Of a stretch of DNA of 13,271 nt, positions 1 to 5,499 are shown one piece after another. Numbering within the stretch: position 1 is the first letter of the stretch; each line of letters starts with the position of its first letter. The notes beneath the pieces were generated by a model that worked only from the letters and a program-made list of their open reading frames with translations, was not told the origin of the DNA and did no database searches. Origin of the DNA: Campylobacteraceae bacterium (GTDB taxonomy: Bacteria; Campylobacterota; Campylobacteria; Campylobacterales; Sulfurospirillaceae). The stretch is taken from the NCBI GenBank assembly GCA_027040375.1, contig JALUMJ010000040.1, positions 1 through 13,271 of the forward strand, read 5' to 3'. The translations under genes and the position numbers were made by a program.

Positions 1-302
1 CACCCCTCGCAAGAGATAGGATCAACTCTGTGTTGGCCATTCTCTACATGTATAGCATCAAATCGACATACATCTTTACACTCGCCACAATTTGTACACA
101 GATTTTCATCTATAAAAGCAACTTCACCACTAAAAAAATCTTCTCTTTGTGAAAAATCAGCGTCTAGGAGTAGATGCATATTTGCAGCATCCACATCACA
201 GTCACAAATAAGAGCATTTTTACCCTCAAGATAAGCAAAAGAAGCGCTCAAAGATGTCTTTCCTGTACCACCCTTGCCAGAAATAACAACGATCTCTTTC
301 AT
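1..302 (-). CDS. MinD-superfamily P-loop ATPase with inserted [4Fe-4S] ferredoxin domain (partial, C-terminus off the left edge)
   Basis: Only the first 100 residues are present; the gene continues past position 1. Seen directly: a deviant Walker A motif SGKGGTGKT near residues 8-16, a DCDVDAAN segment near 34-41 typical of MinD/Mrp-type ATPases, and then a CX2CX2CX3C cluster (C69, C72, C75, C79) with C98 apparently opening a second cluster. ATPases of this type with a ferredoxin insertion are soluble proteins found mainly in anaerobes, often next to NifX/NifB-like or ORP proteins. They are thought to help assemble or use metal clusters; the exact reaction is not known. The ATG sits in an ATGA overlap with the stop of the upstream paralogue and has a good ribosome-binding site (GGGAGG) 7 nt before it, so the start is well supported and the two proteins are probably made together. 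It could form a heterodimer with its neighbour (inference). Confidence 0.88.
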   Translation of the reverse strand, partial: MKEIVVISGKGGTGKTSLSASFAYLEGKNALICDCDVDAANMHLLLDADFSQREDFFSGEVAFIDENLCTNCGECKDVCRFDAIHVENGQHRVDPISCEG

Positions 303-1150
303 TTTACGCCTCCCATAAACTTTACTATTTCATCAAGTGAGTCTTTAAAATGAGAGATTTTTGGATATATTAGTTCCCCTTTTGAGTAGAGTTTTGCTAT
401 TTCTTTATCGTTTTTTATTTTTGTGATTATAGGTATATTTTCATCTTGACAATACTTTTGAACACTCTCATCTCCTATACCATCTCTATTGATAATCACT
501 CCAAAATTTTGTTTCAAAACCCTCATGGTTTCAACTGCAAGTTTGAGATCATTGAGTCCAAAAGGTGTAGCCTCAGTGATTAATACTACAAAATCACTCC
601 CACGACTTGCCTCAATAACAGGGCAGCTCGTTCCTGGAGGTGCATCAAATATTTTGACATAGTTTTCAAAATTTTTATCCACATACTCTATGGTTTGAGA
701 TATAAGAGGAACAGCCATCTCCTGTCCAAGGTCTAATCTTCCCTCGACAAAACTAAAATTTTTAGCTCTATACTCTTTTATCTCTCCAATTCTGATAGGA
801 TTCATCGGCAGTGAATCTGTCGGACAGAGTTCACTACAGGCATAACAACTATGGCACAATTCTGGAAACACTAAGATTTCACTTGGAAGTGCTACTATGG
901 CATTGAAGTTGCAGACTTTGGCACATTCGCCACAGAGTATGCACTTTTCACTTTCCCAAACAGGCACCATCTTGTTGCAAATTTTCGTATTCTTTAATTT
1001 AGAATCTATAAAAAGGGCAGAGTTTGGCTCCTCTACATCAAGGTCTGCTAAGACAACCTTTTTTCCAAGGCTTGCAAGATATGATGTAAGATTTGCGGAA
1101 ACGGTGGTCTTTCCAGTACCACCTTTTCCGCTAGCGATTGTGAGCTTCAT
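299..1150 (-). CDS. MinD-superfamily P-loop ATPase with two [4Fe-4S] motifs
   Basis: A complete 283-residue protein. Seen: Walker A SGKGGTGKT (residues 7-15), DLDVEEPN (36-43), and two full bacterial-ferredoxin motifs of the form CX2CX2CX3C (C70/C73/C76/C80 and C99/C102/C105/C109) inserted between the P-loop and the switch II segment DAPPGTSCP (169-177). This layout defines the MinD-like ATPases with a ferredoxin insert; proteins of this type are known from the orp (orange protein) operons of Desulfovibrio and from NifX/DUF134 clusters of other anaerobes. It is probably cytoplasmic and may couple ATP hydrolysis to metal-cluster handling or electron transfer; the substrate cannot be read from the sequence. 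There is no clear ribosome-binding site; its ATG overlaps the stop of the 49-residue gene upstream (TAATG), suggesting translational coupling. Its stop overlaps the start of the next ATPase (ATGA). No truncation or missing motif was seen. Confidence 0.92.
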   Translation of the reverse strand: MKLTIASGKGGTGKTTVSANLTSYLASLGKKVVLADLDVEEPNSALFIDSKLKNTKICNKMVPVWESEKCILCGECAKVCNFNAIVALPSEILVFPELCHSCYACSELCPTDSLPMNPIRIGEIKEYRAKNFSFVEGRLDLGQEMAVPLISQTIEYVDKNFENYVKIFDAPPGTSCPVIEASRGSDFVVLITEATPFGLNDLKLAVETMRVLKQNFGVIINRDGIGDESVQKYCQDENIPIITKIKNDKEIAKLYSKGELIYPKISHFKDSLDEIVKFMGGVK

Positions 1151-1299
1151 TATTTTTGTATAAATTTTTTACACCCTTTTTGAGGTGTTCCTCCATTTGT
1201 TGAGTACTCTTTTGCACCGTCTAAGTATAATTTATATCTTTTACACTCATCTTTTTTTATGCATTTATCATTGTTGCATGCTAAAATATTTTTGTCCAT
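1150..1299 (-). CDS. Small four-cysteine protein (49 aa) in the DUF134/MinD cluster
   Basis: A short gene of 49 residues starting MDKNILACNNDKC and ending KKFIQK. It contains four cysteines (C8, C13, C19, C43), many lysines, no membrane segment and no signal peptide. I do not recognise the family. Evidence that it is real: an AGGAGA ribosome-binding site 4 nt before the ATG (inside the end of the DUF134 gene), a start that immediately follows the DUF134 stop, and a stop that overlaps the ATPase ATG as TAATG. It therefore exactly fills the space between two confident genes. The spacing CX4CX5CX23C is not a standard ferredoxin motif. It could bind zinc or an iron-sulfur cluster, or act as a small partner for the ferredoxin-type ATPases; this is inference only. 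Confidence 0.75.
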   Translation of the reverse strand: MDKNILACNNDKCIKKDECKRYKLYLDGAKEYSTNGGTPQKGCKKFIQK

Positions 1300-1587
1300 T
1301 TATCTCTCCTGTACTTCTAAAATTTTATGATTCAAAAGGGCGTCAGCTATCTTTTTTCTAGCAGATTCTATGAGTCTTGAGAAAGTAGGGCGAGATATAT
1401 TCATCTTGTCCGCGCATTCTTGTTGGTATAAAGATTCAAAATCTGCAAGCCTTATAGCTTCCATCTCGTCTTTATACATGACTACACTTTCTAGTAAATC
1501 TCCTCTAACCCCACATGGTTTAAAGCAAATTTCACTATGGTCAACATCAATATTTCTGTTTTTTCGTCTTCTTCCACAAGGATTCAT
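1300..1587 (-). CDS. DUF134-family helix-turn-helix protein, probable autoregulator of the cluster
   Basis: A 95-residue protein with the hallmarks of DUF134: a basic N-terminus MNPCGRRRK, a FKPCG-type motif (22-26), the conserved stretch DEMEAIRLADFESLYQQE (40-57), and a helix-turn-helix around ADKMNISRPTFSRLIESAR (59-77) followed by KKIADAL. DUF134 proteins are small presumed DNA-binding proteins that often sit beside NifX/NifB-like and MinD-like genes. Three N-terminal cysteines (C4, C21, C25) could bind a metal or cluster and sense it, which is inference. It is the first gene of the cluster; the ATG lies about 23 nt after the predicted transcription start, with an AAAGG-like ribosome-binding site. 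Two 12-bp dyads overlap its own promoter, so autoregulation by this protein is the simplest reading. The stop codon is directly followed by the next ATG. Confidence 0.9.
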   Translation of the reverse strand: MNPCGRRRKNRNIDVDHSEICFKPCGVRGDLLESVVMYKDEMEAIRLADFESLYQQECADKMNISRPTFSRLIESARKKIADALLNHKILEVQER

Positions 1588-1601
1588 TTTGTAGCCTTTT
1601 T

Positions 1602-1613
1602 GAACATATGTTT
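1602..1613. promoter_or_regulatory. Operator candidate 2: near-palindrome over the transcription start
   Basis: GAACATATGTTT repeats the upstream palindrome with one mismatch (11 of 12 bases). It covers the predicted transcription start of the DUF134 gene near 1610. Two matching sites, one in the spacer and one at +1, is a classic repressor layout. Confidence 0.7.
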
Positions 1614-1616
1614 GAA

Positions 1617-1645
1617 ATTATATCGAACATATGTTCAAAAGTCAA
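1617..1645 (-). promoter_or_regulatory. Sigma-70 type promoter of the DUF134/MinD cluster
   Basis: Reading the minus strand, TTGACT (1645-1640) and TATAAT (1622-1617) are separated by exactly 17 nt, an almost consensus housekeeping promoter. Transcription would start near 1610. This is unusually canonical for this group, where the -35 box is often absent, and suggests strong expression when a repressor is not bound. Confidence 0.8.
1625..1636. promoter_or_regulatory. Operator candidate 1: perfect palindrome between -35 and -10
   Basis: GAACATATGTTC is a perfect 12-bp palindrome lying wholly in the 17-nt spacer of the cluster promoter. A protein bound here would exclude RNA polymerase. Its near copy lies 23 bp downstream (centre to centre), about two helical turns, so two dimers could sit on one face of the DNA. 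The likely ligand is the DUF134 protein encoded just downstream (inference). Confidence 0.72.
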
Positions 1646-1722
1646 GAGGTGAGATAAATAAAAGTTAAGCAAAATTAATTTTACGAGATGGGTTATTTAT
1701 TAATTATTTATTAAAAATTAAG

Positions 1723-1728
1723 TATAAT
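1723..1728 (+). promoter_or_regulatory. -10 box for the DHH phosphoesterase gene
   Basis: TATAAT preceded by a very AT-rich, T-run-containing stretch and no clear -35, the usual look of housekeeping promoters in Campylobacterota. Transcription would start near 1735, about 19 nt before the ATG at 1754. The in-frame ATG at 1727 lies inside this box, which argues against it as the translation start. The promoter is divergent from that of the DUF134 cluster. Confidence 0.6.
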
Positions 1729-1753
1729 GATACTTTATCAAAAAGAGGTCTGT

Positions 1754-2698
1754 ATGCATCAAAAAGCATGGAAATATATAATTAATTCAAAACATATATT
1801 ATTGGTTTCACATGTAAGTCCAGATGGCGATACACTAGGAAGCGTATTGGCGCTGTATGATGTTTTAAAAAAGTTAGGCAAGAAAGTATCATTGTACAAT
1901 TTTACAAAAGAATTGCCTCGTATTTATGATTTTTTACCAAATATAAATAGGATAAAAGATACAATACCAAACCATTTTGATTTGGTTATTAGCTGTGATT
2001 GTGGAAGTTTTGATAGACTGAAAATTCCCCGGGGTGATTATACTTTGATAAACATAGACCATCATATCTCAAATGAGTATTTTGGTGATGTAAATTTAGT
2101 AGATACTAGTAGTGCAAGTGCGGGGATGGTTGTTTATAAGTTATTGATTAAAAATTGTGTTAAAATTTCCAAAAATTGTGCCATTTGTTTATATGTGAGT
2201 ATCGTTGAAGATACTGGTTTTTTTTCATATTCAAATGTTGATAAGCAAACATTTAAAGATGCTTCTAGTTTGGTTGAATTGGGTGTCAATCCAGCTAAGA
2301 TAGCTAGTTTATTGAAGAGCAGACAGTCTTTGGCAAAGGTTAGACTGTTAGGGTTTGTGCTAAATAACTTTGAATTATATAATGAAGCCAAAATCGCCTT
2401 TATCTACATAAATAAAGAAGTTTTATTAGAAACAGGCGCTAAAAGATATGACACTAAAAATATCGTAAATTATCTTCGTGATATAGTCAATGTTAGGGTA
2501 GCAGTAATGATACTTGAAGAAGAACATGGTGGTTTTAAAGTTTCGATTAGAAGTGAAGATGAGATAGATATATCGTCCATAGCAAAAGATTTTGATGGCG
2601 GCGGACATAAAAATTCAGCAGGATTTGAAGTGATAGGCAGTGATTTTAAAGAAATAAGCAAAAAAATATTAAAAAAGTTAGAGGATAAATTAGTATGA
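1754..2698 (+). CDS. DHH-family phosphoesterase (NrnA-like oligoribonuclease/pAp phosphatase)
   Basis: A 314-residue cytoplasmic metal-dependent phosphoesterase. Seen: SHVSPDGDTLGS (H20, D24, D26 as Mn ligands), a CDCGSFDR segment with D82, the DHH signature (D102, H103, H104), VEDTGFF with D153, and a C-terminal DHHA1 motif GGGHKNSAGF (282-291). Length and motif order fit the NrnA/MgpA-like group, which degrades short RNA oligonucleotides and dephosphorylates 3'-phosphoadenosine 5'-phosphate. It is much shorter than RecJ. The start at 1754 was chosen because AGAGG lies 6 nt upstream, whereas the in-frame ATG at 1727 overlaps the -10 box. The stop overlaps the next gene as ATGA. One codon run, CCC CGG GGT before the DHH motif, is unusually G+C-rich for this DNA. 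Exact substrate preference (nanoRNA, pAp or cyclic dinucleotide products) is not decided by sequence. Confidence 0.9.
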   Translation: MHQKAWKYIINSKHILLVSHVSPDGDTLGSVLALYDVLKKLGKKVSLYNFTKELPRIYDFLPNINRIKDTIPNHFDLVISCDCGSFDRLKIPRGDYTLINIDHHISNEYFGDVNLVDTSSASAGMVVYKLLIKNCVKISKNCAICLYVSIVEDTGFFSYSNVDKQTFKDASSLVELGVNPAKIASLLKSRQSLAKVRLLGFVLNNFELYNEAKIAFIYINKEVLLETGAKRYDTKNIVNYLRDIVNVRVAVMILEEEHGGFKVSIRSEDEIDISSIAKDFDGGGHKNSAGFEVIGSDFKEISKKILKKLEDKLV

Positions 2699-4077
2699 AT
2701 AAATTCAAAAATAGACAAAGAAATGGCTCATCAGGTATTATAATATCGATAATATTGATTTTAATTATCGCAGCCATGGGCTTCTTGTATAAATCATCTA
2801 TGTTTGAGAGAAATGCTCCTAAAATTGGTATTGCAAGTACGATAAATTGGAATTTGAAAAAACCATTAAAACTAAATTTGAGTGATGATAGTGGCATAAA
2901 ATTTGTTCGAATTACACTAAGCGATGGAAAAAATAGTATATTATTGCTTAAAAAAGTTTACACTAAAGTAGAAAAAAATCAACTAATAGATATAAAATTC
3001 CCAAGAACTGGTTTTGTGAGTACCAAAAAAATATTTCAATTAAACATAGAAGTCACTGATAGCAGTAAGTGGAACTTTTTTTCAGGCAATAGTGCTCAAA
3101 AAACTGTAAAGATAAAAATAGATAGAAAAAGACCAGAGCTTTTTGTGGTAAATAATTCATATAAAATCATAAAAGGTGGAGTGGCAACTGTTGTATTTAA
3201 AGCAAAAGATGATAATTTAAAAGATTTATATATTCAAACAAATTTTGGAAAGAAATACTTTCCGACGCCTTTTTATAAAGAAAATTACTATATATCTTTA
3301 ATAGCTTGGCCAGTTGAGAAAGATAAATTTAGAGCCAATATCATTGCAACAGATGATGCAGGAAATATAAGTAGAGTGCCAATAAGATTATATTATAAAG
3401 ATAAAAAATATAGAATTTCAAAGATTAAGCTAACAGACAATTTCTTAGATGGTAAAATTAGTGATTTGGTTGAGGAAAATAATCCAGATTTAGCAAATGC
3501 CTCTAAAGTGAAAAAATTTAAATATGTAAATGAAACGCTAAGAAAGAAAAATGAAGATTTGATAGAAAAAATGACGACTAAAACAGACACGGCTATGATT
3601 AATAATTTTAAGCAAAACAAATTTTATCCACTTAAAAATGCTGCTGCAGTCGCAAGTTTTGGAGACCATAGATTTTATAGTTATAAAGGCAAAGAAATAA
3701 GTTCAGCTTGGCACTTAGGCTTAGATTTAGCTAGTATAGCAGGAGCAAAGATAAGAACACAAAATCCTGGAGTTGTCGTATATGCTGATCCAAATGGCAT
3801 TTATGGAAATAATCTTATAATATATCATGGACTTGGATTATATACTTTATATGGTCATACTTCTAGCTTTCTAGTGAGCGTTGGAGATAAAGTAAAAGCC
3901 AGACAAGCTATCGCGGACACAGGCATGACCGGCTTAGCATTAGGAGACCATCTTCACTTAGGAGTTGTAGTCCAAGGTGTTGAGGTGAGACCAGAAGAGT
4001 GGATGGATAAAACTTGGATGAAATTAAATATTTTTGATATCATAAAATCAGCTAAAAAAATGATAGATAGAAAATAA
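2695..4077 (+). CDS. Membrane-anchored M23 (LytM) peptidoglycan endopeptidase
   Basis: A 460-residue protein. An N-terminal basic stretch is followed by one hydrophobic segment (about residues 13-32), so it is probably an inner-membrane anchor or uncleaved signal placing the rest in the periplasm. Residues 40-300 form a Lys/Asn-rich region with Ig-like beta character and a possible coiled coil around 270-300. The C-terminal part is an M23 domain: HLGLD with H340 and D344, YGHTS near 388, and HLH with H419 and H421. H340, D344 and H421 are the expected zinc ligands, so the enzyme looks active. M23 enzymes cut peptide cross-links in the cell wall; in Helicobacter and Campylobacter such enzymes (Csd/Pgp proteins) set cell shape. 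In Campylobacter jejuni an M23 gene likewise precedes lpxC. Which Csd/Pgp protein it matches is not settled here. The start overlaps the previous stop (ATGA). Confidence 0.9.
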   Translation: MNKFKNRQRNGSSGIIISIILILIIAAMGFLYKSSMFERNAPKIGIASTINWNLKKPLKLNLSDDSGIKFVRITLSDGKNSILLLKKVYTKVEKNQLIDIKFPRTGFVSTKKIFQLNIEVTDSSKWNFFSGNSAQKTVKIKIDRKRPELFVVNNSYKIIKGGVATVVFKAKDDNLKDLYIQTNFGKKYFPTPFYKENYYISLIAWPVEKDKFRANIIATDDAGNISRVPIRLYYKDKKYRISKIKLTDNFLDGKISDLVEENNPDLANASKVKKFKYVNETLRKKNEDLIEKMTTKTDTAMINNFKQNKFYPLKNAAAVASFGDHRFYSYKGKEISSAWHLGLDLASIAGAKIRTQNPGVVVYADPNGIYGNNLIIYHGLGLYTLYGHTSSFLVSVGDKVKARQAIADTGMTGLALGDHLHLGVVVQGVEVRPEEWMDKTWMKLNIFDIIKSAKKMIDRK

Positions 4078-4136
4078 TGCAAAAAAATAGTATAATTCTA
4101 GGAATTATTTTTGCTTTACTGGGCAAAAGATTTTAA
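4077..4136 (+). CDS. Possible 19-residue hydrophobic peptide ORF in the lpxC leader
   Basis: The ATG overlaps the M23 stop as TAATG and opens a 19-codon frame, MQKNSIILGIIFALLGKRF, ending at TAA 4134-4136. It is strongly hydrophobic in the middle with basic ends, like a tiny membrane peptide, and it lies in the same reading frame as lpxC, ending 9 nt before the proposed ATC start. It could be a coupling or leader peptide that returns ribosomes to the weak start codon. Against it: there is no ribosome-binding site of its own, a TATAAT lies inside it, and AT-rich DNA gives such frames by chance. Confidence 0.25.
   Translation: MQKNSIILGIIFALLGKRF
4091..4096 (+). promoter_or_regulatory. Candidate -10 box upstream of lpxC
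   Basis: TATAAT in the 68-nt gap between the M23 gene and lpxC, with no recognisable -35. It would start transcripts near 4103, giving a leader of about 43 nt that includes the hairpin at 4109-4128. It could give lpxC and the downstream genes an expression level separate from the two upstream genes. Confidence 0.45.
4109..4128 (+). promoter_or_regulatory. Small hairpin in the lpxC 5' leader
   Basis: TTTTGC (4109-4114) and GCAAAA (4123-4128) are perfectly complementary around an 8-nt loop; G-U pairs could extend it by one at each side. It lies 6 nt upstream of the AAGGA ribosome-binding site. The stem is short and AT-rich and has only a four-T run after it, so it is a poor terminator; a role in modulating lpxC translation is only a suggestion. 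Confidence 0.3.
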
Positions 4137-4139
4137 GGA
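4135..4139 (+). promoter_or_regulatory. Ribosome-binding site that decides the lpxC start
   Basis: AAGGA followed 6 nt later by ATC at 4146. The only other usable start codon, GTG at 4173, has AAAAAGA directly abutting it and no properly spaced site. This positions initiation at the ATC. Confidence 0.6.
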
Positions 4140-4145
4140 CGCCAA

Positions 4146-5030
4146 ATCAAACAGACTACAATACTAAAAAGAGTGGAAAGTATAGGTATAGGACTTCATA
4201 AGGGTGAACCTGTAAAGATTACACTAGAACCTATGGAATCAAACGCTGGAATAGTCTTTTATAGAAGTGATGTAGGAATGAGTGTTAAAGCAAGTCCAGA
4301 AAATGTAGTAAATACTCAAATGGCAACAGTGATAGGCAACAGTGAACATTATATCTCCACGATAGAGCACCTTTTGTCTGCCGTTTATTCTTATGGCATA
4401 GATAATCTCAGAATTATAGTAGATAGTTCAGAAATTCCTGTGATGGATGGAAGTAGTGCTAGTTTTTGTATGTTACTAGATGAGGCTGGAAAAAGAATTT
4501 TGGATGAAAATAAGTCATTTATCATCATAAAAAGGGAAGTTGAAGTAAAAGACGGCAAAAAATACGCAAAAGTTATGCCTTCCTTGAAGCCTACATATGA
4601 TTTTACCATTGATTTTGACCATCCAGTGATCGCAAGACAAGAGTACAGATTTGAATATAATAAAAAAAGTTTCATAAAAGAGATATCAAGAGCCAGGACT
4701 TTTGGTTTTTTAAAAGATGTTCAGTATCTAAGAAGTAGAGGTCTAGCACTTGGTGGGTCGTTGGAAAATGCAGTTGTTTTAGATGATAATAAGATTTTAA
4801 ATCCAGAAGGATTGAGATACAAAGATGAGTTTGTGAGACATAAAATTTTAGATGCCATTGGTGATTTATCGCTTCTAGGCTCAGTGGTTATAGGAGATTA
4901 TGAGTCATTTGCAGGCAGTCATAACCTAAACCATAAACTTACAAAAGAGATTTTAAAAGACCCTAAAAACTATGAGATAAAAACTATTTCAAAAGAAAAT
5001 ATAAAAGAGTTAGAAAAGGTTTTTGCATAA
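4146..5030 (+). CDS. lpxC: UDP-3-O-acyl-N-acetylglucosamine deacetylase, apparently with an ATC start codon
   Basis: LpxC is the zinc amidase of the first committed step of lipid A synthesis, in the cytoplasm. Seen, numbering from the ATC: GIGLHKG (14-20), STIEHLL with E74 and H75, VRHKILDAIGDL with H232 and D236, and AGSHNLNHK with H259. These match the E. coli zinc ligands H79, H238 and D242 and the catalytic E78 and H265. From ATC the protein is 294 residues, the usual length, and its N-terminus, KQTTILKRVESIGIGLH, lines up with E. coli LpxC (IKQRTLKRIV before GVGLH). No ATG, GTG or TTG exists in frame between the stop at 4134 and the GTG at 4173; starting at that GTG would remove nine N-terminal residues that look conserved. 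A rare start could keep this dosage-sensitive enzyme low (inference). A base error at 4148 is the alternative. Confidence 0.93.
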   Translation: MKQTTILKRVESIGIGLHKGEPVKITLEPMESNAGIVFYRSDVGMSVKASPENVVNTQMATVIGNSEHYISTIEHLLSAVYSYGIDNLRIIVDSSEIPVMDGSSASFCMLLDEAGKRILDENKSFIIIKREVEVKDGKKYAKVMPSLKPTYDFTIDFDHPVIARQEYRFEYNKKSFIKEISRARTFGFLKDVQYLRSRGLALGGSLENAVVLDDNKILNPEGLRYKDEFVRHKILDAIGDLSLLGSVVIGDYESFAGSHNLNHKLTKEILKDPKNYEIKTISKENIKELEKVFA

Positions 5031-5053
5031 ACGATTATAAAGAAATTGATATT

Positions 5054-5491
5054 TTGGTGATAGCCCTTTCATCTCCCTTGCTAGTTGGAATTTACGATAA
5101 AGGACAGCTTGTAAAAAAATATGAAAAGTTTGAACAAACAAGCGATGCTTTGCCAAAAGTTATGGAAGAAATTTTAAAAACATATAAAATCATCAATATA
5201 TATTTTGCGAATGGACCAGGTAGTTTTATGGCTATAAAAGTGGCATATATCTTTTTAAAAACCCTTAGCATAAGTCTAGGATGTAAAATCTTCGCAAGTG
5301 ATGGTTTTGCATTTAACAACAACTCTCCTATAAGAGCTTTAAAAAAAGTATATTTTATAAAAGAAAATGGTAAAATTAAAACAAATATAACAAGTGAAGA
5401 GTTTTCACAAAACTTTTTTCTTCCTCAGTTTTTAGATAAAGATATCTTTTCAAAAAATTGTGAACCTCTTTACATATTACCAGCAGTTTAG
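5054..5491 (+). CDS. tsaB: Minimal TsaB-like protein (tRNA t6A modification)
   Basis: About 145 residues. TsaB is the scaffold partner of TsaD in making threonylcarbamoyl-adenosine at position 37 of ANN-decoding tRNAs. Seen: an N-terminal beta segment VIALSSPLLVGIYDKG resembling the ASKHA fold, and NGPGSFMAIKVA (52-63), the counterpart of the GPGSFTGxR motif. The protein is far shorter than the E. coli form (231 residues) and lacks most of its second domain, but short versions occur at this place, between lpxC and thrB, in Campylobacter relatives (Cj0133). The start is unsure: no ATG is in frame after the stop at 4973. TTG 5054 and GTG 5057 are the possible conventional starts, and ATT 5045 or 5051 cannot be excluded. 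The ribosome-binding site is weak (AAAG near 5039). The assignment rests on position and one motif. Confidence 0.72.
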   Translation: MVIALSSPLLVGIYDKGQLVKKYEKFEQTSDALPKVMEEILKTYKIINIYFANGPGSFMAIKVAYIFLKTLSISLGCKIFASDGFAFNNNSPIRALKKVYFIKENGKIKTNITSEEFSQNFFLPQFLDKDIFSKNCEPLYILPAV

Positions 5492-5499
5492 GAGAGATA

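Noticed and set aside
1727..1753. An upstream ATG giving a longer DHH protein
   Set aside because: It lies inside the -10 box, has no ribosome-binding site, and the extra nine residues are not part of the family fold.
2027..2034. CCCCGGGG palindrome in an AT-rich gene
   Set aside because: It is in-frame coding sequence (Pro-Arg-Gly) just before the DHH motif; a single 8-bp GC island with no repeat nearby is not enough to call a site.
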